Source: Rapana venosa
Lineage: Eukaryota > Mollusca > Gastropoda > Neogastropoda > Muricidae
Length of the DNA: 64,000 nt
Reading direction: 5' to 3'
NCBI GenBank assembly: GCA_028751875.1
Contig: CM054135.1
Span: 14,184,924-14,248,923, forward strand
A program made the translations under genes and the position numbers. Positions 9,085 to 20,832 of the stretch are shown here, one piece after another. The notes beneath the pieces are model-generated. The model did no database searches. It saw only the letters and a list, made by a program, of their open reading frames with translations, and was not told the DNA's origin. The stretch's first letter is position 1; the number at the start of each line of letters is the position of its first letter.

Positions 9085-11030
9085 GTTAGTGTGATGAAGA
9101 CATTTCTATTTTATCAGGAGGAAGAAGCAGCGTTTTTTAAGACAATTTTTTTTATTAGCTGTAAGTAGTAGTGTTTTAAAAACAATTTTATTATGAAGCA
9201 GAAGTAAAGTTTTAAAGACAATTCTAATTCCATTTTATCAGGAGCAGTAGCAATGTTTTAAAGATCATTTAATTTTTTAGGAGGCAGTAGCAATGTTTTA
9301 AAGATAGTTTTATTAGGAGGAAGTAGCAGTGTTTTATAGATACTTTAAATTTATTAGAAATCAGTAGCAGTGTTTTAAAGGCAATTTTATTAGGAGGCAG
9401 TAGTAGTGTTTTAAAAACAATTCTATTTATTAGGAGGCACTAGTAGTGTTTTAAAGTCACTATATTAGAAGGCAGTAGTAGTGTTTTAAGATAATTTTAT
9501 TAGGATGCAGTAGTAGTGTTTAAAGATAAATTTATTTTATTAGGAGGCAGTAGTAGTGTTTTAAAGGCAATTTTATTAGGAGGCAGTAGTAGTGTTTCTA
9601 AAGACAATTTTATTAGGAGGCAGTAGTAGTGTTTTAAAGACAATTTTATTAGGCGGCAGTAGTAGTGTTTTAAATAATTTTATTTTATTAGGAGGCAGTA
9701 GTAGTGTTTTAAAGATAATTTTATTTCATAAGGAGGCAGTAGAGGTGTTTTAAAGAAGTTTTATTAGGAGGCAGTAGTAGTGTTTTAAAGACAATTTTAT
9801 TAGGAGGCAGTAGTAGTGTTTTAAAAATAATTTTATTTCATAAGGAGGCAATAGTAGTGTTTTAAAGACATTTTATTAGGACATGTAGTAGTGTTTTAAA
9901 GGCAATTTTATTAGGCGGCAGTAGAAGTGTTTTAAAGACAATTTTATTAGGAGGCTGTAGTAGTGTTTTGAGGACAATTTTATTTTATTAGGAGGCTGTA
10001 GTAGTGTTTTGAGGACAATTTTATTTTATTAGGAGGCAGTAGTAGTGTTTTAAAGGCAATTTTATTAGGAGGCAGTAGTAGTGCTTTAAAGACAATTTTA
10101 TTAGGAGGCAGTAGTAGTGCTTTAAAGACAATTTTATTTTATTAGGAGGCAGTAGTAGTATTTTAAAGACAATTTTATTTTATTAGGAGGCAGTAGTAGG
10201 TTTTAAGGCAATTTTATTAGGAGGCAGTAGTAGTGTTTTAAAGACAATTTTATTTTATTAGTAGGCAGTAGTAGCGTTTTAAAGGCAATTTTATTAGGAG
10301 GCAGTAGTAGTGTTTTAAAGGCAATTTTATTAGGAGGCAGTAGTAGTGTTTTAAAAAAAGTTTTCTTTTATTAGGAAGCAGTAGAAGTGTTTTAAAGACA
10401 ATTTTATTTCATAAGGAGGCAGTAGTAGTGTTTTAAAGACAATTTTATTAGGAGGCAGTAGTAGTGTTTTAAAAAAAGTTTTCTTTTATTAGGAAGCAGT
10501 AGAAGTGTTTTAAAGACAATTTTATTTCATAAGGAGGCAGTAGTAGTGTTTTAAAGACAATTTTATTTCATAAGGAGGCAGTAGTAGTGTTTTAAAGACA
10601 GTTTTATTAGGAGGCAGTAGTAGTGTTTTAAAGACAGTTTTATTAGGAGGCAGTAGTAGTGGTTTAAAGACAATTTTATTAGGAGGTGTAGTAGTGTTTT
10701 AAAGACAATTTTATTTTATTAGGAGGCAGTAGTGTTTTAAATACGTATTATTAGTAGGCAGTAGTAGTGTTTTAAAGATAATTTCATTAGGAGGAAGTAG
10801 TAATGTTTTAAAGATAATTTCATTAGGAAGCAGAAGTAGTGTTTTAAAGATCGTTTTATGGTATTAGGAGGCAGTAGTAGTGATGCATAAACGATTTTAC
10901 TTTATTAAAAGGCAGTGGTATGGTTTTACAAATTTTATATATTGGCAGGCAGTAGTGAAATGAAAACTGTTTAATTAGGAGGCAGTAGTTTTATAGGTGG
11001 TTTCATTTCGTGAGATGTTAATAAGAGCCC
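9085..11030 (+). repeat. 36/41-bp satellite core, roughly 45 copies
   Basis: Unit built from 'ggaggcagtagtagtgtttt' plus 'aaagacaattttatta' (36 bp). A 41-bp form has an extra TTTTA. Length variants alternate irregularly and some stretches repeat as blocks: for example the '...aaaaaaagttttcttttatt' variant near 10350 recurs near 10470, showing recent block duplication. The strand shown is C-poor. Edges are diverged. Confidence 0.95.
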
Positions 11031-11831
11031 GTTTAATTAAAATGTTCGAGTTACTAATAGTACAGATGATTTCATTGAAAGTTAAGTCAGTAATAATGGA
11101 TTTGTGAAAGACATTTTAATAATCCAGTGTTACACCCTGTTATAGACGATTTTTTCTTGAAAATTTGTTATAACCGACGAATGACCGTGGTAAGAATGAA
11201 GGATACTACACCAGTGGGTTGTTTATGGCTTTTAGTGTTTATAATAGATTTATTTCAGAAGATACTTTCATGCAGACAATTTACTTTGGGATGCACTGGG
11301 CATCCTATGTAATGTTTTTATTACGGCGTCAACAGTGTTGATTTTGTGGATGCAATGTACACCAAGCTTAATGCTTTGAAAAGAAAAGGGGTGGTCATGA
11401 TAGTATTATGGATGATTCTGATTATAAGGTGGTATATAGAGCTTTTTTCATACGAGAGTTATTCACACTATTTTGAGGTGGAAGTGGCGATAATGATTTT
11501 CAGGGCGTTTTTATTCTACTTTACTACTTTTATTATCGACACATTTTGTTTCAGTTTTTTTCAGTCTTGTGCTACAGATAGGCCTACAGGAATTTAGGTG
11601 GTACTTACCACGAGTTACAGATACGTGTTAGTTCTGGCGGTACCTGGCGTCATCCACACACCCTCCTGTCCAACTGGTGGTTTTATAGCCCATCACTTGT
11701 TTTAGCTCCCTAGTTAGATTTGCAATGCGTTTTCAGGTCCTAGGTTGTCTTTGTATTTTCTTTCATGTTGTTGGTTATAGTGTAACCTGTGTTTTGTTCC
11801 AGGTTGGTAGTCAAGGTATATATTCCTCGTC
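11031..11831. other. Decayed sequence beyond the satellite, no gene recognised
   Basis: T-rich sequence with scattered satellite-like words (ttacaccctgttatagacga, tttcattgaaagttaagtca). Open frames of 61-83 codons carry no recognisable domain. Confidence 0.4.
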
Positions 11832-12640
11832 TTACGCTAGGGTAGCAACCCTGAGGCCGACTAATGCCGTGGCATGCAAAGGGTCCTTGAGGCATCGAGG
11901 GAGCTTATCCCTCAGGTTTTCATGTTGGAGGAAGTGTTCCACTGTCCAGAAGAAGTGCCACAGAGTTCCGAAAGTGGGACTTGGTGAACATGACTTCCTG
12001 ATGTCCGAGTCTGCAGTGTCCAGCCCTGAACATCACAATGACCATTAGGTTTCATTCTCTGGGCAGTGGGTAGTAGTCATCCCCACTGTGGACAGTGGGG
12101 TTCTTCTGAAGCCATCTTCACTATAACTTTTCCTTCTTCATGTCAATTTCTGCTCCTCTTCAGGCATCCGACCTCCTGTCTTTGCCAGGTCAGCTTCCTC
12201 GTTGCCATGGATGCTGCAGTGGGAAGGAACCCACGGGTGGCTGTATGATCAGTGGAGCGCTGCAGGGCACAAGGGCAGTGTGGAGAGAGGGTTACATTCC
12301 TTGTTCTGATGTTTCAAATAATGGCCTGAAGCGCAGACAGTGCACTTGAAAAGATTTTTCTTGGGTGAATTGCTTCTCTGTTGGTGTAGTGTATTATAGT
12401 GCTGTTAACAGTCTATCTGCTTCAGCCATAAAGTTTGCCGAGAACTTTCCAGCTGGTACTGATGTGCAGATTTCTGTGCCATCTTTCAATGTAGCAGACT
12501 CCAACGCCTCCATTTCTCGCAGCGAGTTCTGCTGATCCATCTGTGAATGCACGTGTCCAGGATATTCTCGTCCATGTTGTTTAGCATGAGCTCGTTTCTC
12601 CTAGGCTCTGACTGGGTTCCTTTCAGGATGCCATGAACTG
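11832..12640 (-). pseudogene. LINE fossil: RNase H and C-terminal domains
   Basis: Read on the minus strand across frameshifts it shows an RNase H fold in order: FTDGSAELAARNGGVGV (about 12552-12500), FSANFMAEADRL (about 12445-12408), FSSALSALQA, then WVPSHCSIHGNEEADLAK (about 12243-12189). A domain with FRAGHCRLG follows, then TVEHFLQH (about 11947-11924), ending at TAA 11834-11832. The third RNase H acidic residue (normally D in SDALSALQA) reads S. Stops and frameshifts make it non-functional. This arrangement is typical of I/jockey-type LINEs in invertebrates. The reverse transcriptase itself is not seen. Confidence 0.75.
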
Positions 12641-13183
12641 TATCTTGGATTTCAGGGAACTGCTTTTTTTTCTAATCTGGTACTGTGGAGTGGGTTGGTA
12701 TTTTTTCTTCCCTTGTTGCATCAGTTCAGGACCCAGCATCCAAGTCTGTGTGCACTGTGCACAAAGCTGCTGCATTTCCGCCAGCACTTTGTGGGCTCTG
12801 CCCTCATGGATTGGGCCTTTTTTCAGCCTCTTGAATTCAGCAGTTCGGCGAGAGCGTGATTCACGTTTTGCTTGGGGGTTGAACGTAGTGCTACACGTTT
12901 TGTTTCGGAACTGGTACCAGTGTGTTCAGATGTTTTTTTTTCGTTTTAGATTTGTGGTTTACAACATACGTTTTGAATTAGGGTTTGGAGGCAGGGGGGT
13001 TTAGAAGTTTGGCAGCAGGTTCGGTGCACTGCTGGTTTTGCTCAGAATTACCAGTGTGTACAAACCGGTTTTGCTTTGGCCTGGTGCTTACAGTGTGTTA
13101 CAAATACACGGCTTTGGCTCGAGGTGAACGCGTTACAGATGCATCGTTTCCACTGGGTGGTTAAAGCGCAATATATAGCTTTA
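12641..13183. other. Probable decayed LINE upstream part and T-rich repeat debris
   Basis: The minus strand near 12900-12640 may be the linker between RT and RNase H (open around KRLKKGPIHEGRAHKVLAEM) but is not diagnostic. 12900-13180 contains gttaca-type words leading into the 30-bp minisatellite. Confidence 0.35.
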
Positions 13184-13410
13184 TTTCGGCTGTTGTTATT
13201 GTGCGTTACAGACTTGTTTCGGCTGTTGTTATTGTGCGTTACAGACTTGTGTCGGCTCTATTGTTGTGCGTTACAGATTTGTGTCGGCTGTTATTGTACA
13301 TTACAGATTTGTATCGGCTGTTATTGTGCGTTACAGATTTGTGTCGGCTGTTATTGTGCGTTACAGATTTGTGTCGGCTGTTATTGTGCGTTACAGATTT
13401 GTGTCGGATC
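13184..13410 (+). repeat. 30/33-bp minisatellite, about 7 copies
   Basis: Unit ctgttattgtgcgttacaga plus tttgtgtcgg (30 bp); the first copies carry an extra gtt (33 bp). Because the unit is a multiple of three, frames stay open (LLLCVTDLCR repeats). That is not evidence of coding. Confidence 0.95.
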
Positions 13411-14080
13411 GCCAATCTTTGCGCGTTAGAGACGACGCGGTGTTCCAGCTGGGCGATTAGCGTGTGCTGTGTTTCATTTTAACCTTAAGTATGGCATTTA
13501 ACATGTCTCATTCTGAGATGATAAAGTATAGTATGTCTTGGTATCAGCTAGGTGGTTATACGACATTATACGTTTTGTTTCGGGTCTGTCAGGGTCACGC
13601 TAAAGATGCTGCTGTTTCAGGACTGGTGGCTACGGTGTAACAATATTCTAATTCAGGAGGGATGGTTTTACAGAGTTGTATTCCTAAGAGACGGCCCTTG
13701 TAGCATACAATGTGTATAGGTTTACTTACGGTCAGGGGGGGGTGTAGCAGATGTAGGAGGGGGAGTGACGTTAGTCAATGGGTTGGTGGGGAGTAATGTG
13801 TTTATCGGGTGGCTACATTGGCGAGGTTGTGACAGCTATACTATTTTCGCTTTTGAGAGTAAAGTAGCCGTGACTTTTATGCCGGGTTTACCCCGAAGTC
13901 GGAATGCGGCTACATTCATGTGGAGTAAGTAGGTGGCATACGCGAATTTTCACCATCGGTAAATCTCGGAGATCTTTCCGACGGTAGATTTATGGATGCG
14001 GTGGGGGTGAAAGTATGCCACAGACAGAAGAAACATAGACAACGGTCTGAAGCACACTCCTGCACAGACACGCCTCCCAC
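13411..14080. other. Intergenic; tRNA-Leu-SINE scrap near 13878-13915
   Basis: G-rich sequence without a gene. 'taccccgaagtcggaatgcg' followed by gctacattcatg resembles the body of the SINE at 49474. Confidence 0.4.
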
Positions 14081-14452
14081 ACATAACCAGCAACAACGTG
14101 CACGTGCACACATAACCAGGCAACAACGTGCACGTGCACACATAACCAGGCAACAACGTGACCGTGCACACATAACCGGGCAACAACATGCACGCCTCGC
14201 AACATAACCAGGCAACAACATGCACGTGCACACATAACCAGGCAACAACGTGCACGTGCACACATAACCAGGCAACAACGTGACCGTGCACACATAACCA
14301 GGCAACAACATGCACGCCTCACAAAAATAACCAGGCAACATGCACGCCTCGCACACATAACCAGGCATCAACATGCACGCCTCACAAATAACCAGGCATC
14401 AACATGCACGTGCACGCCTCACAAATAACCAGGCAACAACATGCACGTGCAC
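14081..14452 (+). repeat. 30-bp minisatellite, about 12 copies
   Basis: Unit acataaccaggcaacaacgt plus gcacgtgcac, with shorter variants (cctcacaaataaccaggc). The unit contains the self-complementary core GTGCACGTGCAC. All three minus frames stay open across it, as expected for a multiple-of-three unit. Confidence 0.95.
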
Positions 14453-15274
14453 ACATTCCCCTCCACAGGGATGCGAACAGGGTGACTTTCAGAATTTCTT
14501 TTGGGGAGGGGGAGAGAAGCCAGTCGTTATGAAGCAGTAGGGGTTTTTTAGAAGAAAAAAAATTATGTCCTAGAAAAAGTGGGGTATATGGATTAGAGGG
14601 GTTATGCCGGTCATTTTTCTTGTCGAGGACGGGGTGGGAGGGTGCTGTCTGGTTTTTATTTTACCAGAACATGAGGCGACATGACACTGGTGGGGAAGAG
14701 AGGGAAATCTATATGGATGGGTGACTTTTCTAGTCTGCATTTCAGTTGTGGAGGGGGTGTGCTAATGTAATACGAGTAATGTCTTGGATAACAACTCATT
14801 TCATGGAGGGGAGTGTGATGGAGTAATGTTGGAATGGTTTTAAATTCAGCATGCCACGCAATCCTAATTTCACAGTCAAGCCACCTATACCCGAGCTGTC
14901 ACCTGAGTGATCATTATGACTGAAATTTCAAAGTACTCTCATGATGCCAAACTGATGATGATTGCCTCCCTTGCATCAGTCTATGATGGTCATGTTGTTA
15001 TCTAAAACCCCGCTGAAGACAAAGACCATGTTCCTCTCTATCTGCCATCAACAAAGGCGAACAAAGGTAAACATTCTGTAATGCAAGAACAACATCAGGT
15101 CATCTTGAATGAGGCCCAGTGGTCTAACAGTCTCGTGTTAGACTGAAGTATCTAACAATCAAATCCTCAACATTGCAAAAAAGGAAAATGCCTGCCTTCC
15201 TAAGAAGACGTAGTAGCCCATGGCACATCATTGGGCAAGAAATCTTCTCCATTGCTTACAAAGCAGAGGCCATT
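14453..15274. other. Intergenic, no recognised feature
   Basis: G-rich up to about 14830, then A/C-rich. A weak tRNA-like word (gaggcccagtggtctaacag) at about 15112 lacks a B box. Confidence 0.4.
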
Positions 15275-16227
15275 TGAAATACTCCATTAAGTCTATCCTA
15301 GATCCTTCAGGCCAAAATAATGTCATCCAAAATCCTGCATTAAACTTATCCCACAGGCCAAAGTAATGTCAGCCAAAAAACTCCATTAAACCTATCCTAC
15401 AGGCCAAATTAATGTCAGCCAAAATACTCCATTAAACATATCCTACAGGCCAAAATAATGTCATCAGAAATACTCTGTCAACCTTACCCCATAGGTGGAA
15501 ACTAAGTCCATCAGAAATAATCCATCAATTCTATCCCACAGGCCTAAACTAAGGCCATCCAGAGTACTCCTACCTTATCCAACAGGCCAAACCTAAAGCC
15601 ATCCGCATACTCTATCTACTAGACCTTGACATATTAAATCCATCCAAGAGTGAGATCGTCCCTCCCATCACCACATGCTGAACTCAAACCATCTAGGATA
15701 CGCCAACAGTCTTACCTTGCATTCACAATCGGAGGTAATGTTACTTCGTCAAACCAGTCAACACACAAAACTTGAAGCCTCCCTGAACACTTCAACTGCC
15801 TCACCCCTTCATCCAAAACGCATCATCACCCTAAATCGTCATGGAAAATAACCAAACTCATCCAGCGCATTCCAGCAACCTCACTCTATATGTCCAAACT
15901 AAAGCCATCAATAATAATCCATCATGCTCAACCGACATGTTGTAACTAAGCCATCCAAAACAATTCACCAAATCTGACCTACATGCCACACCAAACCAAT
16001 CAAAATAATCTACCATACCTGAACTACAGCCATCTACAATAATTCACTATACCTTACCTACGTATCAAAAATGAAGCCATCCAGAGTACCCCATCACCCC
16101 TCACTTACATACTAAAACTACAGCCTTTCAAAATAAACCATAAGCGCTTACCCACGTGCCCAAACTAAAGCCATTCAACATTATTCACCATACCTTACCC
16201 ATATGCCAAAACAGAACTTATACAAAA
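15275..16227 (+). repeat. Degenerate 45-50-bp tandem repeat flank
   Basis: Words such as 'tactccattaaacctatcct' and 'acaggccaaattaatgtcag' recur about every 60 bp at 15340-15480, then decay. The strand is almost free of G. It leads into the 31/41-bp array. Confidence 0.75.
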
Positions 16228-17235
16228 AAATAATCAGTCCTTACCCATGTTCCAAAACGACCCACCAATCCTTACCCATATTCCAAAGCCATCAACCAAT
16301 CCTTACCCATGTTCCAAAATCATCCACCAATCCTTACCCATGTTCCAAAGCCATCCACCAATCCTTACCCTTGTTTCAAAACCATCCAAAACGATCCACC
16401 AATCCTTACTCATGTTCCAAAACCATCCAAAACGATCCACCAATCCTTACTCATGTTCCAAAACCATCCAAAATGATCTACCAATCCTTACCCATGTTCC
16501 AAAGCCATCCACCAATCCTTACCCATGTTCAAAAGCCACCCACCAATCCTTACCCTTGTTTCAAAACCATCCAAAACGATCCACCAATCCTTACTCATGT
16601 TCCAAATCCATCCAAAATGATCCACCAATCCTTACCATGTTCCAAAACCATCCATCAATCCTTACCCATGTTCCAAAGCCATCCTCCAATCCTTACCCTT
16701 GTTTCAAAACCATCCAAAACGACCCACCAATCCTTACCCATGTTCCAAAACTATCCACCAATCCTTACCCATGTTCCAAAGCCATCCACCAATCCTTACC
16801 CTTGTTTCAAAACCATCCAAAACGATCCACCAATCCTTCTCCATGTTCCAAAACAATCCAAAATGATCCACCAATCCTTACTCATGTTCCAAAACAATCC
16901 AAAATGATCCACCAATCCTTACTCATGTTCCAAAACAATCCAAAATGATCCACCAATCCTTACTCATGTTCCAAAACAATCCAAAACGATCCACCAATCC
17001 TTACTCATGTTCCAAAACAATCCAAAATGATCCACCAATCCTTACTCATGTTCCAAAACAATCCAAAACGATCCACCAATCCTTACTCATGTTCCAAAAC
17101 AATCCAAAATGATCCACCAATCCTTACTCATGTTCCAAAACAATCCAAAATGATCCACCAATCCTTACTCATGTTCCAAAACAATCCAAAACGATCCACC
17201 AATCCTTACTCATGTTCCTAAACCATCCAAATGAT
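16228..17235 (+). repeat. 31/41-bp satellite, about 26 copies
   Basis: The 41-bp unit is caatccttactcatgttcca, then aaacaatccaaaatgatcca plus c; the 31-bp unit lacks a 10-bp piece. The left half mixes 31- and 41-bp units. The right half (from about 16830) is nearly homogeneous 41-bp, with spacing 41 checked at 16872 and 16913. Long open frames here come from the lack of stop words in the unit. Confidence 0.95.
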
Positions 17236-17499
17236 CCAGCATACCTTCCTTACATGCTAAAAACCAAAGTTGCCCAAATATTCCCAACATCAAGTTCAAT
17301 GTTTTGGTGTCAGTGTCTACACGGTGACTGCACAAGGTTTCCAAGTTGTTTCCAAAGTTTCTGACGACTTCTTGAATCATCTTGTGCAGATCCCGGTATG
17401 CTGACGTACACTGCAGTCTTGTGCCGCTGCCTCTTCCACCGTGGACACCCTCTGCACACCGCATCATCAACAATACATGTCAGTCAACACAAAGACGTG
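17236..17499. other. Unique-looking sequence, no gene called
   Basis: The minus strand is open for 87 codons (17473-17210), with a stretch AYRDLHKMIQEVVRNFG of plausible amphipathic composition. No family is recognised and no splice context was established. Confidence 0.3.
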
Positions 17500-17670
17500 C
17501 AGTCATTTGACATCTTTTCCCAAAATGTGATAATAGACACATGAAGAAAAAGGATGGAGGGGAGGGGGAGGATTTCTAGGAGTGGGGTAGGGGATTAATG
17601 TTTGAATTAAATCTACACGGAAATGTAAGAAAATGTAAATACAAATAATTATTGAGTACACATTAATAAA
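17500..17670 (+). repeat. Rep-E dispersed repeat copy
   Basis: Matches the minus strand of 48490-48660 closely: 'cacaaaatgtgata' type words, 'acatgaagaa', 'gggattaatgtatgaattaa' and 'aagaaaatgtaaat'. The two copies are inverted relative to each other, about 31 kb apart. The class is unknown. Confidence 0.8.
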
Positions 17671-17687
17671 AAATATTAAACATAAAG

Positions 17688-17690
<3 letters not shown>

Positions 17691-17729
<39 letters not shown>
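17691..17729. repeat. (GT)n microsatellite
   Basis: Pure TG dinucleotide run of about 39 bp next to Rep-E. Confidence 0.95.
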
Positions 17730-17730
<1 letters not shown>

Positions 17731-18356
17731 CGTGACACTTTTATTTGAAATCATCTTGGACTTTTTTTCACCAGTATAAAATGTAGTTTTTATTGTTTCT
17801 TTCGAGATTATGATACTCATCAATGTGTCTGTCGGTATTGTAATGCCCTTCACTGGATTATTAAAGAGTTTTTTACTTGACTTTGACATAATTATAGAAT
17901 CAGCAGTAGCAAAAATATTTCATTACATAACACTGATATAGTAACATGGATGACAGTGATACACGTCAGTCACTATATAACATGGCGCTGTATTAATCAT
18001 CCGTGATAAACACTAATCTCTGTCTCTTTTTGCTTTCTGTATAGTTGTTTAGTGTTTCCCACTGTATGACAGTCACCGTCACTCTATTTCATTATGTAAA
18101 AAAGTGTGTTTATTATGAACATTTTCATCTTGATTTTAGTGTCTACAATTGTTGAATATTGCTGTTCTAGTGTGATTTTGTGTTTTGGGGGTGGATTCTT
18201 TTTGAGAGCATGGTGTAAAGAAACCCTGAGATTACTCGTTTACTCTCAATAAGCAGTTCACTCCTCTCTCTCTACACGTAACACTCACACTGTTTGTACT
18301 TCCAAACACTGTAACAGAAAATACAAGATACAATATGACCGATGCCGAGAAACACG

Positions 18357-18357
<1 letters not shown>

Positions 18358-18412
<55 letters not shown>

Positions 18413-18440
18413 CGCGTGTGTATATGCGTGTGCGTGTTTG
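18358..18440. repeat. (GT)n microsatellite
   Basis: About 53 bp of pure GT, then impure GT to about 18447. Confidence 0.95.
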
Positions 18441-18514
18441 TGTGTGTGCTTTTCTGATGTTGATTTCACTCTTCTTTTTCTCTCATTAGCTCTCTTTCTT
18501 TTATTCTTCCATTT

Positions 18515-18801
18515 CTAGGATAATAGATTATGCATTCATGTACTTTTTTTATCCACTCCCCGTGTGTACGCGGTTTTGTTAATTTTGTCATCCGTTCCCA
18601 GCGGCACACAATGGCCTACTCTTCCGAAAAGCGGGTAGGGTTTTAACGTGTGTACAAAAAGTTCTGCGTGCGTTTGCACACGGGGCCTCTGTTTATAGTT
18701 TCATCCGAAGGATTTTTGGGGAGAGCGGAGTCGGCACTGATGTTAATTCCAGAGGAAAAATCTTCTTGAACAAGAATCAAATCCGGGTCAGCAGATCACA
18801 T
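18515..18801 (-). mobile_element. SINE-C, 5' head lost in a microsatellite
   Basis: Minus-strand body contains the 'aggccattgtgtgccgctgg' and 'ccccgtgtgcaaacgcacgc' motifs of SINE-C. The B-box area is still visible (ccggatttgatt), but the A box is replaced by the (GT)n at 18802. Confidence 0.75.
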
Positions 18802-18870
18802 TGTGTGTGTGTGTGTGTGTGTGTGTGCACGCGCGCGAGTGTGTGTATATGTGTGTGTGTGCGTTTGTGT
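18802..18870. repeat. (GT)n microsatellite
   Basis: GT run with a CGCGCG interruption, abutting the SINE-C head. Confidence 0.9.
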
Positions 18871-19150
18871 TTTCTTCAATTCCCGAAAATCATGTTTATT
18901 AATCTGCAAAAGTAATGAGAAGATTAGACAATTATGTTTGCTCTTTACTTGTGGCAAATTAGTGTCGCGGTCACTTCCCTTGGTGTGGTATGTTCCTGTG
19001 GAAGGTTAGCGTTGTGGTTACTTCCCTTAGCGTGGTGTTTCGGAGCTCCATAAAAAAACAAGCCAGAGCTTTAGCACGAGGGTTACAACCAGCATCTGCT
19101 GTGAAATAGTAGCAGAGCCACGGCCTGTGGTGTGGATACCTTATTTTTTT

Positions 19151-19530
19151 AAACCACTTTAAGTCACGGCAAATTTCGCTCCGTGAAATTCGAGCTGCTC
19201 TCCCCTGAGAGAGCACGTCGCAACAAGAGCAGCGCCACCCATTTTATTTTATTTTCCTATCTACAACCGTATTTGTTTTCCTATCGAATTGGCTTTTATC
19301 TATAGAACTTTGGCAGGGACAACTCTTGTTGCCGTGGGTTTTTCTTTTACGTGAGCTAAATAATTATGTGTAACTACGGGACCTCGGTTTATAGCCTCAT
19401 CCGAAAGACTAGCACTCATGATCTAATGGATGGGGGAATGTTTCGGACCAAAATGGGGTTCGCACCACACACTTCCGACCCGACCTTGCTTTGTAGGCAG
19501 GCGCATTAGCTCTAGACCACCGATCCCCCT
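19151..19530 (-). mobile_element. SINE-B, full-length reference copy
   Basis: Read on the minus strand: tRNA-like head gatcggtggtctagagctaa, B-box region (gtgcgaacccca), Ceph-like centre ('ggctataaaccgaggtcccg', 'acggcaacaagagttgtccc', 'tgccaaagttctatagataa') and 3' body 'tggcgctgctcttgttgcga', ending at 'cgtgacttaaagtggttt' plus an A-rich tail. It lacks the CR1-like tail that follows the body at 32.5 kb. Confidence 0.85.
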
Positions 19531-20239
19531 GCAGTCTATTACCTGGCCAGTGAAGGTGTGTGCTGCATTCCCCTCCTGCACACATGGCAGGGTGGCTTTA
19601 GTGGAGCGTCCTGTGGAGGGCTGGAAAGTGGAGAACACACGAACAAATTAGAATGGAAAATACAGAGAGAAAAAAATCTGAAAAATATCTCAAAGTGGAA
19701 TCCTTAAATCTGCTTTTTTTTCCCTGTCATCAATCAGCCTCTACCGTGTCTCATGCCTAATACCACTCCAGTATAGTGTCTTTCATAAAGGATGGTGGCC
19801 TGGGGGATTGAGGGAAGGTCCTTAACCCTCACGGGAAGAAACACTAGCCCTAACTCATGGACGGATGAGGCTTTGTATATCCAGGTCTCCCCCCAGACAC
19901 GAAACGTCTATGCGAGTTGCGGTTTTTGAGATATTGGGAAACCACAGAAAGGGAAATCCTTTGCCAGAGGCCTTTTTGGAAAAAAAATGCAGAATAGTCT
20001 AAGATGGCAGAAAAAACGAAAATGTGACAGATAGAAAAGGAATGAGGCAGAAACAGAGACGGATAGAAAAGAGAAATTCCTAGCACACAATATCCGAAGG
20101 TAGGAATGCTATTTAAGTTGACAGTCCCCCAGCATTCCCAAAATCTAAGATCTTTCGCACTTTTTAAAAATTTCCCCATTGCCTCTTCCCCAAACGTCTA
20201 AAACAACTAGTGAAAATGCATTGCAAGGATATAAAGGTG
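19531..20239. other. Intergenic; Rep-C fragment at 20025-20120
   Basis: Words 'gaggcagaaacagagacgga' and 'tagaaaagagaaattcctag' at 20043-20090 recur at 53680-53725. They mark a fragment of the Rep-C region. No gene is seen. Confidence 0.5.
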
Positions 20240-20297
20240 GGAGTGAGGGGGAGCGGGAGAGAAAGAGGGAGAGAAAGAAAGACAGAGATAGGGGAGC

Positions 20298-20353
<56 letters not shown>

Positions 20354-20375
20354 AGGAGAGGAGGAGAGAAGAGAG

Positions 20376-20416
<41 letters not shown>
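20240..20416. repeat. (GA)n microsatellite
   Basis: Impure GA/GGA run. Confidence 0.95.
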
Positions 20417-20722
20417 ACTCGAACTCAGAAATTTAATGGATCTCGGCCTTAGGCCATAATACATGGTTGGCGTAGGAGAAATTATGCCACAGAGTGGGCA
20501 AAAACCGGATACATACACAATACCAAGATCACTTTCAGTGAAAGAAATAATGAAGACAATGCACAAATGCATAAAAATACATATGTATCAAACACAATTC
20601 ACTATTTTGATCTAAGTGTACCTTCCTTATGTTGGAAAAAATCAATATACATATAGTTTCTCAAAACATAACAAAATGATAACCGTATCTTCGTTTGTGA
20701 TGTAAATATCTTAATACAACAC

Positions 20723-20732
20723 ACAGAGAGAG

Positions 20733-20800
<68 letters not shown>

Positions 20801-20832
20801 GGGGGGAGAGCGAAAGGAGAGAGAGAGAGATT
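20723..20832. repeat. (GA)n microsatellite
   Basis: Long GA run with AGG interruptions. Confidence 0.95.

Noticed and set aside
13076..13482. Cys-rich LLLCVTDLCR repeat protein
   Set aside because: Produced by the 30/33-bp minisatellite; sister frames are also open.
13916..14374. Three overlapping minus-strand frames of 121-152 codons, Cys-rich
   Set aside because: All three frames are open across a 30-bp minisatellite, which is expected from a multiple-of-three unit without stops.
16203..16948. Two 233-234-codon open frames (PILTHVPK... repeats)
   Set aside because: The frames run through the 31/41-bp satellite; open frames arise because the unit has no plus-strand stop word, and frames cycle with unit length. 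No evidence of coding.
19850..20179. 109-codon minus-strand frame
   Set aside because: No domain; overlaps a Rep-C fragment and a second open frame in another phase.
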